A stretch of DNA of 64,000 nt from Russula earlei (GCA_025769875.1 JAGFNK010000293.1:1-64000), one strand, 5' to 3'; shown: positions 24,930-36,492, counted from the first letter of the stretch. Notes: a model not told the origin generated them from the sequence alone. Translations and numbers: made by a program.

Positions 24930-25890
24930 TGTCATGAACTATTTCCCGGAGAGGGCCCTTAAAGGATCCTTCCTTATGAGAGGAAACCCAGCCTCTATGG
25001 TGTCACCCTGTTCAAATGGACAAAAGGGGTGAGTAGAGGTGTCCACAATATCATGTGCACATTGTCACATGAGCAATTCTTGGCACAATTGACATACAGC
25101 AAGCCCCACTTAAGGGCAACCCTTTCAGCAATAAAGGACAGTATTATAGCCTCCCTAAGGACTCTTTAGGATAACTCTAAGTGCTCTACAATAGGCACTA
25201 ACACAATACTAAAGACCCTACAATGTGTTATTAGACTAACACTAATAACCATAGAACAAACTATAAAGTAATACTAAGGACCTTAATAGAAGTACTAGGG
25301 TCGACCCTAAGGACCCTAGTGGAACTATAAGTCATAGGCAACTCTATTCCCTGAACCAGAACTACAAGTCCTCAAATGACCAGCCCTAAACTAACTAACA
25401 GCAAATGGATCAGGTGCTTTGCATGTGTACTAAAGCAGTGAACATGTTGTGGACAGTAAAGGCTCTTACTCATCAAGAGGAGTCTCCTTACTCAGCAGCT
25501 TACTGAGCATGACTGAGCATGCTCAGTAAGCATGCTCTGACTTCTTACTCATCTGTCTATTGTGCTTGATAAAAAGGTTATAACTAGTTCCCTATTTAGC
25601 AGTTCTCTTGTAGTATATAAGCGCTTAATAAAGTAGCAGACAGTCTTCAGACTGTCCATTTGTTTATGGCACTCTCTACCCCTGGGATACTCCTTTAAGG
25701 ACTGTCCCCTTGTGACCACTCTGGCCTCTTCCCTGTGTACTTGCTCGACTCTACCAGTAACCATACCTCTTTGGTATTTGGTACTGCTTTGGACTCTACT
25801 TCTTGCCCACACCATCCTGGACATTTATTGACTCATCTTTGAGCTGATCCCTCGCTCTTGAACTGGATTGTTCAACAGTGAGTCTTGACA
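24930..25890 (+). mobile_element. Solo LTR of the ~960-bp family (copy B), target duplication GTGAC
   Basis: Ends TGTCATGAAC and GAGTCTTGACA; GTGAC on both sides (24925-24929, 25891-25895). TATATAA is at 25614-25620, followed by GCGCTTAATAAAG. It lies in the HEN1-like gene just before an intron donor. Compared with copies A, C and D it has lost nearly all CpGs: the block 25040-25105 has none, while the matching block of copy A (8050-8113) has six. It is therefore an older or more heavily methylated copy. Confidence 0.93.
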
Positions 25891-25951
25891 GTGACCAAGG
25901 TGTATGTCATGTCTTATACCCAATGCTCTTGTCAACAGGCTGACTCTGAAG

Positions 25952-28214
25952 TAGGGCTGTGCACCGTACCTGTGTATGTACGGGTGTATGGGACCCATAT
26001 TATGGGTCCTGTACCCGTCCTGTTCACTGACCGCTGCAGAGTTTATATGGTATGGGTATGGGATGGGTATTACCCATTGAGACCCATTAGTTGACAGCCA
26101 TAAATGGCCATCATACAGGTACTTCGTAGTCTAGATTTGGAATATATTTCTCTGGACCACATGTATTGCCAATGTCCCTTGCTGATGAGATAAACAGCTT
26201 TCACTGTCCAGCATCCAACACTCAACATTCAGCCATCTATTGCAAACAATTTGTATGCTTCTCTCTCTTAGTTGTATTATTTTGTGAGTTCTCCTGAGTT
26301 TTAGGCTGGACATCCTGATCATTGCTGGATTGTTTGTGGATCCTCAGGGGCTGTTTAAAATGACAGGTGGTTTTCTGCTGTGACCAACATTTCCTCTAAA
26401 CCAACTATTGTCTCTTGACTCTCTTCTCCCACTTGATCGCTCCTGTCAAACAAAAAATGACTGTTGATATGATCAAGCTCTGCAAAATGCAATATGCCCA
26501 GGAGCTTGCAGCACACACCATGTGCCAGTGGATGCTCATGTGGCAAAGTGCTTGAGCACAAGCATGGCTTCCCACCCCCCTTCAGCAGATGTTGCTACCA
26601 TCTTGTGCACACTCAAAGTTCATGCCCAAGATCTACCCACCAGATGTGAGACAGCAGCAGCATTAGCAGTAAGTTTGTTTGTCGGGGTCTGTGTGCTGAC
26701 CCCAGGTTGACTTTTTTTTTGCTTCCAGCAGCACCACAGTGCTAGTGCGCCTCCATCAATGCTGAGTCCTAGCACTGCCCCCAAGTGACCACAATTGTAC
26801 CACCCAAATTTCTTCAGGCATCACCATATTTTGTGGTTGTTTATCCATCACAAGCTCCATTGGTCACACTGGACATTCACATCTCAGTGGTGAATGCAGG
26901 TGGTCTGTAAGGCCGAGGGTTTCACCATATTCATCATGGGTGCCCAGCAGTCCTCTATTCCGATGGGTCAGTTTGCTGTCAGCTGCTTTGGATGGTTGGA
27001 TAGCTCAAACTCAAATGCTTACTTGATAGTTGTCTCACGAATGACAACTGCCCACAGTATCTTCAAGAGATCAAGCTGTGTCCATCAAAGGATGATCCAG
27101 CCTCCATTCAACTCTGCACAATGTTGTAAGGCGATGTGCTGGCTCAGACATGGAACAGGCCAGACTGACAAAGTGCCACCCACCATGAGAATCCAGCCAG
27201 CAGTCAAACAACAGGCACACACATGCACAACTCCTTCTCTCTCACCACCACACCACACACACAAGCACACCACACCCTCTGCCTCTTGCCTTTAATGCAC
27301 ACTCCCTCTCCTCCACCTCTGATGATGTTACAACTGAACACCTAACACATGTGCCCAACACCCTCCTTTCTCCCAGCACCATGTCACATGCAAATGCCTC
27401 CACACCCTCCACCTCTCACCTCCAACATACACACCCACTCCTCCTCTGATGCTACCATGCACCTGCATGCTTGCCCACCACTGCCTCATCAGTCAGGCAA
27501 AAGCCCCCAATGCTTGAGAGCTGACCAACCACCCCTGCATGGCATTTCAGCCATGCTGACTAGTGCCCACTCATTGCTACCACCTACCATACCCTTTCAA
27601 AGTTTAGTTTCATTTCGTTTCATTTCACATGTTGCCTCAATTCCATGATCACACATGTCCATACCCAATCCTCTCAGAATACATGTACCCTTGCTTCTTC
27701 TCTGTTCTCTTCCATGTGTGCTAAAGGCTCCTCAGCCCAAAATCCACAAACCCAGAACACTGCACAGATGCAGGAAATCATTGAAGCTGAGCAAGCATCT
27801 GATGAATCAGACTCACATCCATGGCCTCTTTGGAGAAAATATAACAAAGGCAGGCATGAGGTGTGAGTTTGTTCACAGCTCACTGTCCCCTTCAGCTTCT
27901 GCAGTGGCTGTAGAGAGGGTTTTCTCTGGTGGCTGAGACAGAATCTCTCTCTGTCGCACTAGCTTGAAGGTGGAGACCATCAGGACCCTTATACTAGTCA
28001 AAAAGAAATTGCACTTGCAATGAGAACATGTTGTATCAGTAGTTTAGTTCCTAATATATAACCTGTTACCCATAATACAGCCATTCAATCCCCTGTACTG
28101 TCCCATTTGAGTTCACAGTAAGTTGATATACGGTACAGGGTCAGGACAGGTAGACCCATTTGGACCCATCAAATATACAGCTGTACCTGTAATACAGTAT
28201 GGTGAACAGCCCTA
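25952..28214 (+). mobile_element. Internally deleted hAT element with 8-bp target duplication CTCTGAAG
   Basis: Terminal inverted repeat TAGGGCTGTGCACC at the left and GGTGAACAGCCCTA at the right (one mismatch). CTCTGAAG on both sides (25944-25951, 28215-28222). Subterminal regions carry many ACCCAT/ATGGGT repeats. The 2.26-kb interior is low in coding content except near the right end, where SASAVAVERVFSGG followed by SLKVETIRTL (about 27890-27990) is the hAT C-terminal dimerisation domain, with a stop inside. The rest of the transposase is lost or unreadable. It sits in an exon of the HEN1-like gene. Confidence 0.88.
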
Positions 28215-28619
28215 CTCTGAAGTCTAGTGTGGAACATCTCCCCAAGGATGTTCTGAACACCTTTACCCCTAGGAACCATCCTCCTCAGCTTCTTTTGATG
28301 ACCACCCCAACATTTGATTTCAATGAGCATTTCACACTCAAGCCTGGGGCTTCCCTGATCCCACTGGCTGCAAGTGTTCCTCCACACACAGTATTGGGTT
28401 TGTTTCTTTTTTGTCCCCTTCTCCTGTGAATGGGTTGCAACTTCATGCATGTGTTTCTGATTTTTGTGTTTTCATGTGAGCCCCTAACCTCATTCTCCTC
28501 TAGTCCCCTCTTTCACCTCGCACCCCTCTCATTTGCCTCTCCTACCCCCCAGTTGCATTTCTCCACCCTGAGTGACCTCTGTGCCTGGTATTGCAGACAG
28601 CATGGTAGGGGTTAATTTT

Positions 28620-29065
28620 CAAGCACACTTGCTTTGGATGTGAAGCAAAAGGTAGAATTAAAAAAAAATATCCAAATAGAAAAATTGTCCAAATAAAATA
28701 AATTGTCCTGCCTCCATTATAATAACTTGTGGATTATGTGATGTTGATAACACTGTTATAATTAGTGTGATAATTGTGGTTATAAGTGTATAATGATTAT
28801 GATTATGCAATGCTCATAACTTGATAATATTTGAGGTGGATCTAATTATGTAACATGCATAACATGGTTATAAATGGTATGATAAGACCATTATAAGTGT
28901 GAATATGATTTTGATTATGAGAGCACAAGCCATCATGACAAAAATTATATCAAATTATATCATTATCATCAGCTATAATGCCCCTTCCCAATTTCCAACA
29001 GCACTAGGCCTTTGTGAGAATCAAAAGCATGTTGGGGCACAAATTCATCACTCATAAGCCATTGG
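28620..29065. repeat. AT-rich stretch with repeated TTATAA/GATTATG motifs
   Basis: Many imperfect repeats of TATAATGATTATG, GTTATAA and AACATGCATAACATGG, without clear terminal repeats. It is the right edge of the CpG-poor block; ordinary host composition resumes at about 29070. It may be a decayed repeat or simply AT-rich spacer. Confidence 0.4.
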
Positions 29066-29069
29066 TGTT

Positions 29070-31756
29070 GGCTTTCTGGCACTATAATTGACTTCCCTCA
29101 GTAGACCACATGTCCAAGCATTCATGCACAATATTAAATATGCTGTCGTCATAAGAAGTTCATACCTCGGTACCGTTACTCAGGCTCTACCAATGTCACG
29201 CCTAGACTTGTTCTTACGCTGCCTGTGGTGTACGTACTGTCACGTCCAAGACTCACCAGGGGTGTTGTCCATCCTAGCTTGGTTTTCTCTCTGTGCCCCT
29301 TGTATCGGTTGGATATTCCTGTAGGACGACACCTTCGATTTTGGGGCAGCTGTTGCTAAGACACCGCATCGACGGCATTGATGTCCTTCGTACAAGGGCT
29401 GTAGTATCCCCGGAAGTGGGGTTGCATGCACCAGTTGCTCCATTGGGTCTGTTAGTCAATGCTGTACGGGTCAATAATTTAAAAGATTCATGCTAGTGTT
29501 GCTTCCTTTCCTGGACAAGTGGTCTAGCTCGGCTCGGACTGCGGAACAGATTGGTTAGCGTGCCCAGAAAAGGCTACGGAGAGTGGAGCCGTTGATATCG
29601 GACGCTACGTAACGAGCGTAGATTGGTGCTGCTGATGAGACTAAGACACGCCGTCTTGCCGGAGCAAGCACTAGCACGCGCGCAGAGGAGACGAAGTTAC
29701 ACCCTCGCCTGGTCAAATGTGACAGCATTTTCAGTTATGGGTTATGATACACACCTGGCCAACGAAGACGTCGCTATACGTCAAGACTTGTCATTATAAT
29801 GTCATAGGACAGTCACCACGGGCTCGAGTATAAATTATTCCGATGTCGCAGTGGAACGATTGGGCAGACAACGCGGACGCCACGTGCGGTTATCATCACA
29901 TTTTGTGCGCGATGCGGTTCGCTCATCGTGTTCAAATGAACAGCACGCAGACACGAGGACGAGGAGAGGATTCGGCTCGTAGTAGGCGACCCTAGGGTAC
30001 TAGAAAGCACTGGTGATAGCTTACTGTCTACCTGGTGCCAGTTATCGATAGCGACGGGTCGTGCTGATAAGCTAGCAGACGATTGATTATTTTTAATATT
30101 GGCTCCCCTTATGCGAACCAAATTTTAACTATTTAGGTAATCATATTTCGATAACACGGCAAGGGGTTAAAACAAATTATTCAATTCTTAATAGAATTCT
30201 CACCAGGATCAGCTTATCCGTTCTTGCCCGTGTGACCTGCGTGACGACATCACTTTGGGGCGGATCAGACGTGGAGCGAGGCTCCGCCGGACAGCGGACC
30301 GGCTTGGCACCCCAAAGCGACGATGACCCCATTTCTAACGGCCTGAGTCCGAGTACGTCGCAATCCGGTAAATCAGGGATTCTCGACACGGCCCTTAATT
30401 CTTCGGGGCAGTGGCGATGAACTTCAACGGTATCTCTAAAAGCTCCAGGATGCAACGATTACCTGATCGCGTTGGTTGGATTCTTACAGTTTTACCACAG
30501 TTGTTGTTCATCAAATCCTTAACTTCTCCGTGCTCTGCTCGGGATTGGCATATTTGATAGCGGTACTGGCACTCTTCTATATGTAGGGCACCCACATTCG
30601 TTTGGGGATTACGGATCATGATAGATCACCTGTGGTAATTGGGTGGACGTGATAACGTTGTTTGACAAAGATCTTCCTTGCCATGTTGCTTTTGTCGGCA
30701 TCATTAGACGCTGAACTATTATTGATTCCTCGTCAGACACTCGTACAATTGCCATTGGGATATGTGAAAGTTGGAAGTCTGAGGCTGAGGCGCATGATGT
30801 ACGAGTCATTCGTGCCAGTGACCCCGGGCCCAAGGTGATGCAGTGTTTTCGACATGTTCATGTTGATGCCTTCCCTTTCCTAGCACGGTCGCGATTTCCA
30901 TTGAGAAGCGAAGCATTTCTCTCACACGGTTGCATACTAGGATACCTCGGACGGATTGGTGCCGTTATCATGCGATTACCTTTGACACGGCTGTGTCCGA
31001 GAGATTGCTGAGTAGAAGTTTCTAGCCCTGTAACTGCCTGTAGGGGTTGGAATTAGAGCGATCAGTTTCGATTCGAAATAAGTTTTGAGGCTGTGAGAGA
31101 AAGACCCATGTGCGTCTGGCACCTGCGCCTAAAAGTTGAGCACCTGTGTTCTCCAAGGCTCTGTTGGCAGACACGTTTCCTCCTATGATTTGCAGTTCTC
31201 ACACGAAGTATCTCGGTGCCGCACTCCCAGTGCTCTTTCCACCCTGAATCTCCATTGCACTGGCGTCTCTTGGCTAGATAAGGACAGGGAACTCCACTCC
31301 CTTACCAGACTCGGACCTGTGGCGATTTCTAGGAGAAGGCAGGCGCTGTGCGTACACTTACGGCACGTTAAATGATGGCACAGCCCTGGGGCCATGAAGA
31401 TGCCTTGACCGCTCCGCGAGGCGCAAGAGCAAACTCGATATCCATTGACTTTATGGTCTTGTCCTAGTTGCATGGTATCCGAGGAGATGGTGACTAGAGC
31501 CATTTTTATCCACGACAAACCTGGTTAGGAAATCATGCACGACATCAAAACAAGGACTACTCGCATATCCCATGAGGCACTTAGGACTGCCACGAGGGCC
31601 ATAAAATCCCTTTCTCCACTTATAAAGTCTTTGTAACGCCCACGGTGCAAGTCAACGACTTTCCCAGGAACCGACCCAGCGCACCTAGATTGTTTATTTT
31701 CCCGCTCAATGTTTTCCTCATCGCATGATCCTGCATTGGCCAGTTTATTGTTGAAT
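29070..31756. other. Long intergenic stretch, no gene recognised
   Basis: 2.7 kb of host-like composition with only short open frames on both strands and no motif I recognise. No terminal repeats or duplications found. The last few hundred bases are probably the promoter of the zinc-finger gene at 31757. Confidence 0.45.
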
Positions 31757-32641
31757 ATGGAACCATACACGTATCACCAGGTATGACCGCTCAGCCTGAC
31801 CCCGCTCACAGTGACTGACCGATTTCCTTCCGTGCATAAGAATATGCCGACGACATACCGTGGCACAGAGGGTTCATGGCTTTCGCATGGAACGGCAATG
31901 ACACTTGAACCCTTTTCATGCGATTCAGACGCCCTGAGCCAGGAAGACGTGACTAGGATTATGCGACCGTTCGGTTATTCCATGACGCCCACGGAGATGT
32001 GTCCTGAAGCGTCATTCGATTCATCCTTCACGCGGCCCACCACGACAGCCATCACTCAGAATTTTTCATCCACGGATTCGACCTGGGCCCATCCAACACC
32101 CTGGGCCAGCTCTCCTAAGACGTTCTCTGGGAATCCCAATGAAATGGGACAAGTCTCCTACTACTCAACGGTCTTGGATCAACGATCCATCCATGGCTTT
32201 CAAAGAAGTACTTCACCACCCAATGGGCTGAGTACCTTCGGTGATAGCCTAGACACACCCCCAAGTCTTGGCGGCAACGCTGATACGACAGAGGTTATGG
32301 ATGTCAAACCAGGAGAACACAACGCCATACATTTGGGCAGCCTGCCACATCTCCCGATGGCCAAGAGGCGGAAACACGAGGGTTCCGCTGACCAAATAGG
32401 AGGGCAAAGAACAATCGACCGCAGATTTGCCTGCACCATCGACGACTGTGGAAAGGACTTTTCTGGCGAATGGGAGAAGATGCGACACATTAGGTCCATA
32501 CATTGTCCACCGACAATTGGTTGCCGAGCGTGCAACTACAAGCAATCACGCAAGGACCTATTCAGTGAACACTGCAAGAAGCGCCATCGTGGCGAATCCG
32601 TAGACGAGCTGATGGTCCAGTTGGTTACACCAAGTGCATAG
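31757..32641 (+). CDS. Two-finger C2H2 zinc-finger protein (about 274 aa)
   Basis: Model: exon 1 31757-31780 (MEPYTYHQ), a 60-nt intron with donor GTATGA and acceptor ATAAG, then exon 2 31841-32641. The alternative is a start at the ATG 31844 alone. The N-terminal 190 residues are Ser/Thr/Pro-rich and acidic, as in many transcription activators; a basic patch AKRRKH precedes the fingers. Fingers: C-TIDD-C-X12-H-IRSI-H and C-RA-C-X12-H-CKKR-H. The reading is intact. Likely a DNA-binding regulator; target unknown. Related in layout to the minus-strand gene at 20610. Confidence 0.75.
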
Positions 32642-33507
32642 TCCAATAAACTGAGCTTATACAGCGACCCTTGTTGTTGTCTTGTTCTCGTGAAACGGTC
32701 TGTGTCACCGGTTGACGATTTTGTAATTTAGCAGTTAATCTGCCATGATGATAGCGAATTACTTTGCAAGAACGATCGTGGTATTCCTGAGTCCTTTGAC
32801 ATTCTACGAGGTGTCTGGAGAGATGGGGGGATGAACACCGAACACCGGAAATCGAGCCGAGCGGACGAAGACAGTGGGAAAGCTTTTAGACGCCGACGCC
32901 ACCGCAGTACATTCTGATCGCATTGAACTTCACGTGAAAGCTTCCTTAAGAGGGTAAAAGGCTGGGACAAACCACGGCACTGGCCTAAAGCGGTTCATGT
33001 GGCTGGCCTAATCGACGACCATGGAAAGGGCCCAGACCAGTTGGTGGAGTGGGGTGGGGAGTTTACTCGACTCTAGCATCAAGATCCGCAGATCCGCAGA
33101 CCGGCCTATGACTCGAACGGAACGAACTCTTTGGTCGTTTCAGCTCTTGAAAGACAAGCAGAGGACTACATGCGGTACGACCAGAGCCGTGAGGCAACGG
33201 CGCCCTGAGGCGCAACAAGCAGTGCGGTCGGTCACGTTGTGCAGAGGACGGGAACGCGTGGCCTTAGCGCGGACGTGATGTTTGAATATGTTTTGGTGGG
33301 CGCATATAAGTTGGGGTGGATGGGGGTCTTTCGTTTTTCGTTATTAGCCGCCGACACCATCCCTCCCACCGTTTACTTTCACCCCCGTCGACGACGTTTC
33401 CGTCTTTTGACATACACACCAGGTCGAGACATTTCAAATCCGCTGGTCGACGCTAACCACCACTCACCTGTGCTTTCATCTGACAACGCTCGCCTCTTCC
33501 TTTCAAT
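32642..33507. other. Intergenic, no gene recognised
   Basis: Terminator region of the zinc-finger gene and probable promoter of the next gene. The final 150 bases are pyrimidine-rich (CCCTCCCACCG, CGCCTCTTCCTTTC), typical of fungal promoters just before a start codon. No coding motif. Confidence 0.45.
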
Positions 33508-34629
33508 ATGTATGACATTCAAACGCTCTTCTCTGTCCCCGACAGTTTCCGCTCCAAAGCCATCGTCACAACGTTGCGAGCGTTCGGCGACAAAACGAAC
33601 GCGGTGTCTCCGAGGCCGTTTGCGGGTAAACCTACGAAGGTTAACCCCAGCCCTCCGCCGCGCTTTGCGTCCCGAAAGGCCTCGGCAACCGTTGCCCTGA
33701 CAAGTACCACGGCACTGCGCACATGGAAGCCACTTCTGTCGATGCCCCCGGACTCTTCGCGAGAGGAAAATGTCATTCCATTCCCTACCGCTTCTGTCGG
33801 AGAACAACAATCCCCGCATCACCAGCCACCAGTACACAAACGCCCCTTGCCCGTCGAGGCTCGCCGTAGGCGAAGCGGCGCCCTTGTTCCGCCTTCGGTG
33901 CGAGCAAGCTCTACCATTGTTGCACGCCCTGTTGTCAAACGGCCAAGAAAGAGCAAACGCGTACTTGCTGATCTTCAGTTCATGGCCTCTGTGCGCCGCA
34001 GTATTATCGCTTTGCATGAGGAGACTCAGAGCAGACGAATTGTGAATGTGGATACGGATGTTATTGCTATGGATGTAGAGGGTGGTTCTGGTTCTGGGGA
34101 TGTCGTGGTGACCAGGGTCGGGGAGGAGCTGTACGGCTTGGACCAGCAGCTTGTGGAGCGCCTGGCTCAGCGTCTTCGCATGGGTGGCTTTAATTCCGCT
34201 TCAATGGATACAAGCGCCATGATGGAGACCGACCAACGACTGCAATCCCATTTACCCCAAGAGGGTACTCGTGCTCCTCCACCATCTCCGGAGATGGAAC
34301 CGGGCGTATACGCCATGGACGTAACCTCCGACCCGCTGCCGGCCAGCCTCATGTCATCATCTTGGTCACGTCGTTTCCCACCAAAGCCCACAATGCCGCC
34401 ACCCCCGAACCCCCCCCTACGCAATTCGCCACCTCTGACTTCCCCACCGGGTCTTGTCTCACCACGCGTCCAGTCCGAGATACCTCCAGAGAAGCGCGTG
34501 TATACAATGCAGCAACTGGTTGCCACCCACATAATGCGGCTTCACGAGCGTGGGGCTCCCAGGGTGCCTAGCTTTCATTCCCGAGCTTCCCGCACGTGCA
34601 GCCCACTCTACGAGTCTGTCGTGCGGTAA
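33508..34629 (+). CDS. Hypothetical disordered protein, 373 aa
   Basis: A single uninterrupted frame from ATG 33508 to TAA 34629. The N-terminus reads TLRAFGDKTNAVSPRPF, resembling the LGDKTN phrase near the start of several fungal cell-cycle proteins; this is only a resemblance. The middle has basic clusters (RRRRSG, KRPRKSKR) that could be nuclear targeting signals and a helical part LQFMASVRRSIIALHEETQS. The last third is Pro-rich (PPPPNPPLRNSPPLTSPPG) and ends with YTMQQLVATHIMRLHERGAP, a motif also seen at the C-terminus of the gene at 14823. Codon use and intactness support a real gene. Function unknown. Confidence 0.65.
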   Translation: MYDIQTLFSVPDSFRSKAIVTTLRAFGDKTNAVSPRPFAGKPTKVNPSPPPRFASRKASATVALTSTTALRTWKPLLSMPPDSSREENVIPFPTASVGEQQSPHHQPPVHKRPLPVEARRRRSGALVPPSVRASSTIVARPVVKRPRKSKRVLADLQFMASVRRSIIALHEETQSRRIVNVDTDVIAMDVEGGSGSGDVVVTRVGEELYGLDQQLVERLAQRLRMGGFNSASMDTSAMMETDQRLQSHLPQEGTRAPPPSPEMEPGVYAMDVTSDPLPASLMSSSWSRRFPPKPTMPPPPNPPLRNSPPLTSPPGLVSPRVQSEIPPEKRVYTMQQLVATHIMRLHERGAPRVPSFHSRASRTCSPLYESVVR

Positions 34630-35333
34630 CTGACTTGCCCGTATATCTTCCTCGTCTGTACACTTTTCGTGCCCTAATTGCGTTTCGTCACTTGAACCAT
34701 TCATAGCATTCCCACATAGCATTCATGCATCACACTCTTACCTGTATCATTATCACTATCCCAATGTCGTTCCTTATCCCCAATACCCTCCAAGGCTTCT
34801 GGTCCTTAATACATGCCTCATTTATGTCGGATGTGCCGTCGTCAATGTGAGGTGATAGACACACATCTGCAATTCGACAACGTCGGAAACGTGTGCAGGC
34901 ATGGACCGCACGATGGTATGACTTGAGACGGGAAGAATGCAGGTTGCGAAATATGTCCGTATGGCCCCCGACTGCACAAGAGAATCATGAGGTCAAAGTG
35001 TTTCCTTGCGCCAATAATCATATGCATCATACCACTACTGCTGAAGTACAGCTCCCAGCCCTGACCCGAGTCAGCTGTAGGTTAACCTCCGAGTGGAACC
35101 CTTTGACAACGGTGGGGCGAAACTGTTAACTAGGGCCCTCGCCCTCGATATGGGTGGGGGGCTAGCGTGATGGCAAGTCAAATGAAAACCAGGCCGAGAT
35201 AGTGTTGCGAGCTGAAAGTCGATTCACGCTTCAAGTGTTGAGGGGCGCCAAGGATCAGGGCATGGCATGGAATGGAAACGAAAACCGTGTAACGGTCTGC
35301 GCGGGCCGCATTGGCCGTGTCGAACCGTCTCCC
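34630..35333. other. Intergenic, no gene recognised
   Basis: Contains only short frames. Probable 3' region of the gene at 33508 and promoter of the RPA34.5-like gene. Confidence 0.45.
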
Positions 35334-36388
35334 ATGATGGCAATGGCAGAGTCAACAGCGCCCGGTCCCATTGCATCGAGCTCCAGCTACAAACCCCGAA
35401 AGTCATCAAAGAAGCACAAGGAAAGGTACCAGCAGATCGAAGCGGTGTCCCCCGACGCCGACGCCGACGCCGCCCTGACGCATCTGTCAAAGCACAACGA
35501 TGCTGGCGCGGGCGCGGGCGCCCTCGACCCGACCGCCCTCGCGTCCACATCCACGGTCCCGGCGGGCAACTACGACGTTGAATTCGGCGACTTTGACTAC
35601 GACGCGGTGAGGGCTGATGATGACGGCGTCGAGCTCTGGCTGGTCCGGGCTCCGAATGCGGTGCGTCTGCTTTTCCTCTCCACATAACCCCCCCCCCGGT
35701 GTGCGAGCGTGCGAGTTGTTTCTTCTCCGTTCTTTGTTATATATATGTGTGGTGCATGCGTTATTATAGGTGAAGGCGAGGAGTCTTCAACGCGTCGAAA
35801 TCTCGTCCCGAATGTCGGGGCTCGTGGGCGATCTGCACCGGAAAAGCACGGCGTATGACCTGTGGGCGCTCGAGCCCGTCGTAAGCGGCGGCACACACGC
35901 GAGCAGGGATGAGAGTGAGAGTGGGGATCAAGACGTCCCGGGAGGAACGGCAGCGACGCTCGTCGCCGTCGGTGCGGAAGAGCTCAGAAATCTCTCCGTG
36001 CTCCTGCCGTGCAAGAGAAGGGAGGGAAAACTGTATCTCGGTATGTGCGCCTCGAATCGCACGTTATGGGCTCAACAGTTTCGCATTGATTGTCCTTCCA
36101 GCTCGAAAACCTGTAACCCGTCACCTTGTGGTCGCCACGCGCCCCGCAAGGCCCACAAAGCCAGACACAGGCTCGGGTGCAACCGCCTATCAAAACCCCA
36201 AAAGGGAGGCGTACCCTGAGGAAGTGCTGACACACCGCTTTCACCCTTATGGCGACCTTGGAGATCTGCCCCCTAAAGACCACGTAAACGTCGAGATGGC
36301 GGGGGTCAGTACGAAAGAGAAAAGGACAAAGCGAAAGGGCGGTGAGACTGGGTCGCAGAAAAAGAAAAAGGCGCGATTAGATGTTTAG
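35334..36388 (+). CDS. RNA polymerase I subunit RPA34.5-like (A34.5/CAST family)
   Basis: Three exons: 35334-35660, 35770-36040 and 36102-36388, with GT-AG introns; all joins keep the frame. Protein about 294 aa. The N-terminus is Ser-rich with a basic patch KPRKSKKHKERY and low-complexity DADADA and AGAGAG runs. A core with FGDFDYDAVRADDDGVELWL and VRAPNA leads into a beta-rich region, ending ARKPVTRHLVVATRP, HRFHPYGDLGDLPP and a Lys-rich tail TGSQKKKKARLDV. The acidic/ELWLVRAP opening, the LLP...R block and the basic tail fit the A34.5 subunit that pairs with A49 in Pol I. Sequence conservation in this family is low, so this is an informed guess. It converges with the SLC41 gene 105 bp downstream. 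Confidence 0.55.
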
Positions 36389-36492
36389 TAGCGGTAACCT
36401 GGCACGCGGACATGTTCTCTCATAAAATGATATTATATAGGATGAATGCGTGATGTGTGTAAGTCTGAATCTACAATGCTGCGAGTCAAGCA

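Larger units (their letters stand above)
24541..28615 (+). pseudogene. HEN1-like small-RNA 2'-O-methyltransferase gene, broken by a solo LTR and a hAT element
   Basis: Family role: 2'-O-methylation of small-RNA 3' ends. The SAM-binding motif reads VLDIGYGEGIFLHHLTH (about 24640-24690; the usual second residue pattern is DIGCGEG). After a frame change come ISKLHGLNITKGDLLHAID (about 24750-24810) and WFEQLDMSIWERGLQSPNP (about 24850-24906). The next motif, VEHLPKDVLNTF (HEN1 metal-site region, normally EVIEHLP), lies at 28228 beyond both insertions, followed by LLLMTTPTFDFNEHF. A weak match to the C-terminal part (LCAWYCRQHG) is at about 28578-28607. A normal-looking intron (donor GTGTATGTC near 25900, acceptor CAACAG at 25939) lies between the insertions. 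Frame breaks and insertions make it non-functional. It may be one of several copies in the genome. Confidence 0.65.

Noticed and set aside
28620..28990. Possible MITE based on TTATAA repeats
   Set aside because: No terminal inverted repeats or duplication could be defined.
33379..34017. Minus-strand frame of about 210 codons opposite the hypothetical gene
   Set aside because: Shadow of the plus-strand frame; composition is Arg-rich in the way expected from complementing Pro/Ser codons.
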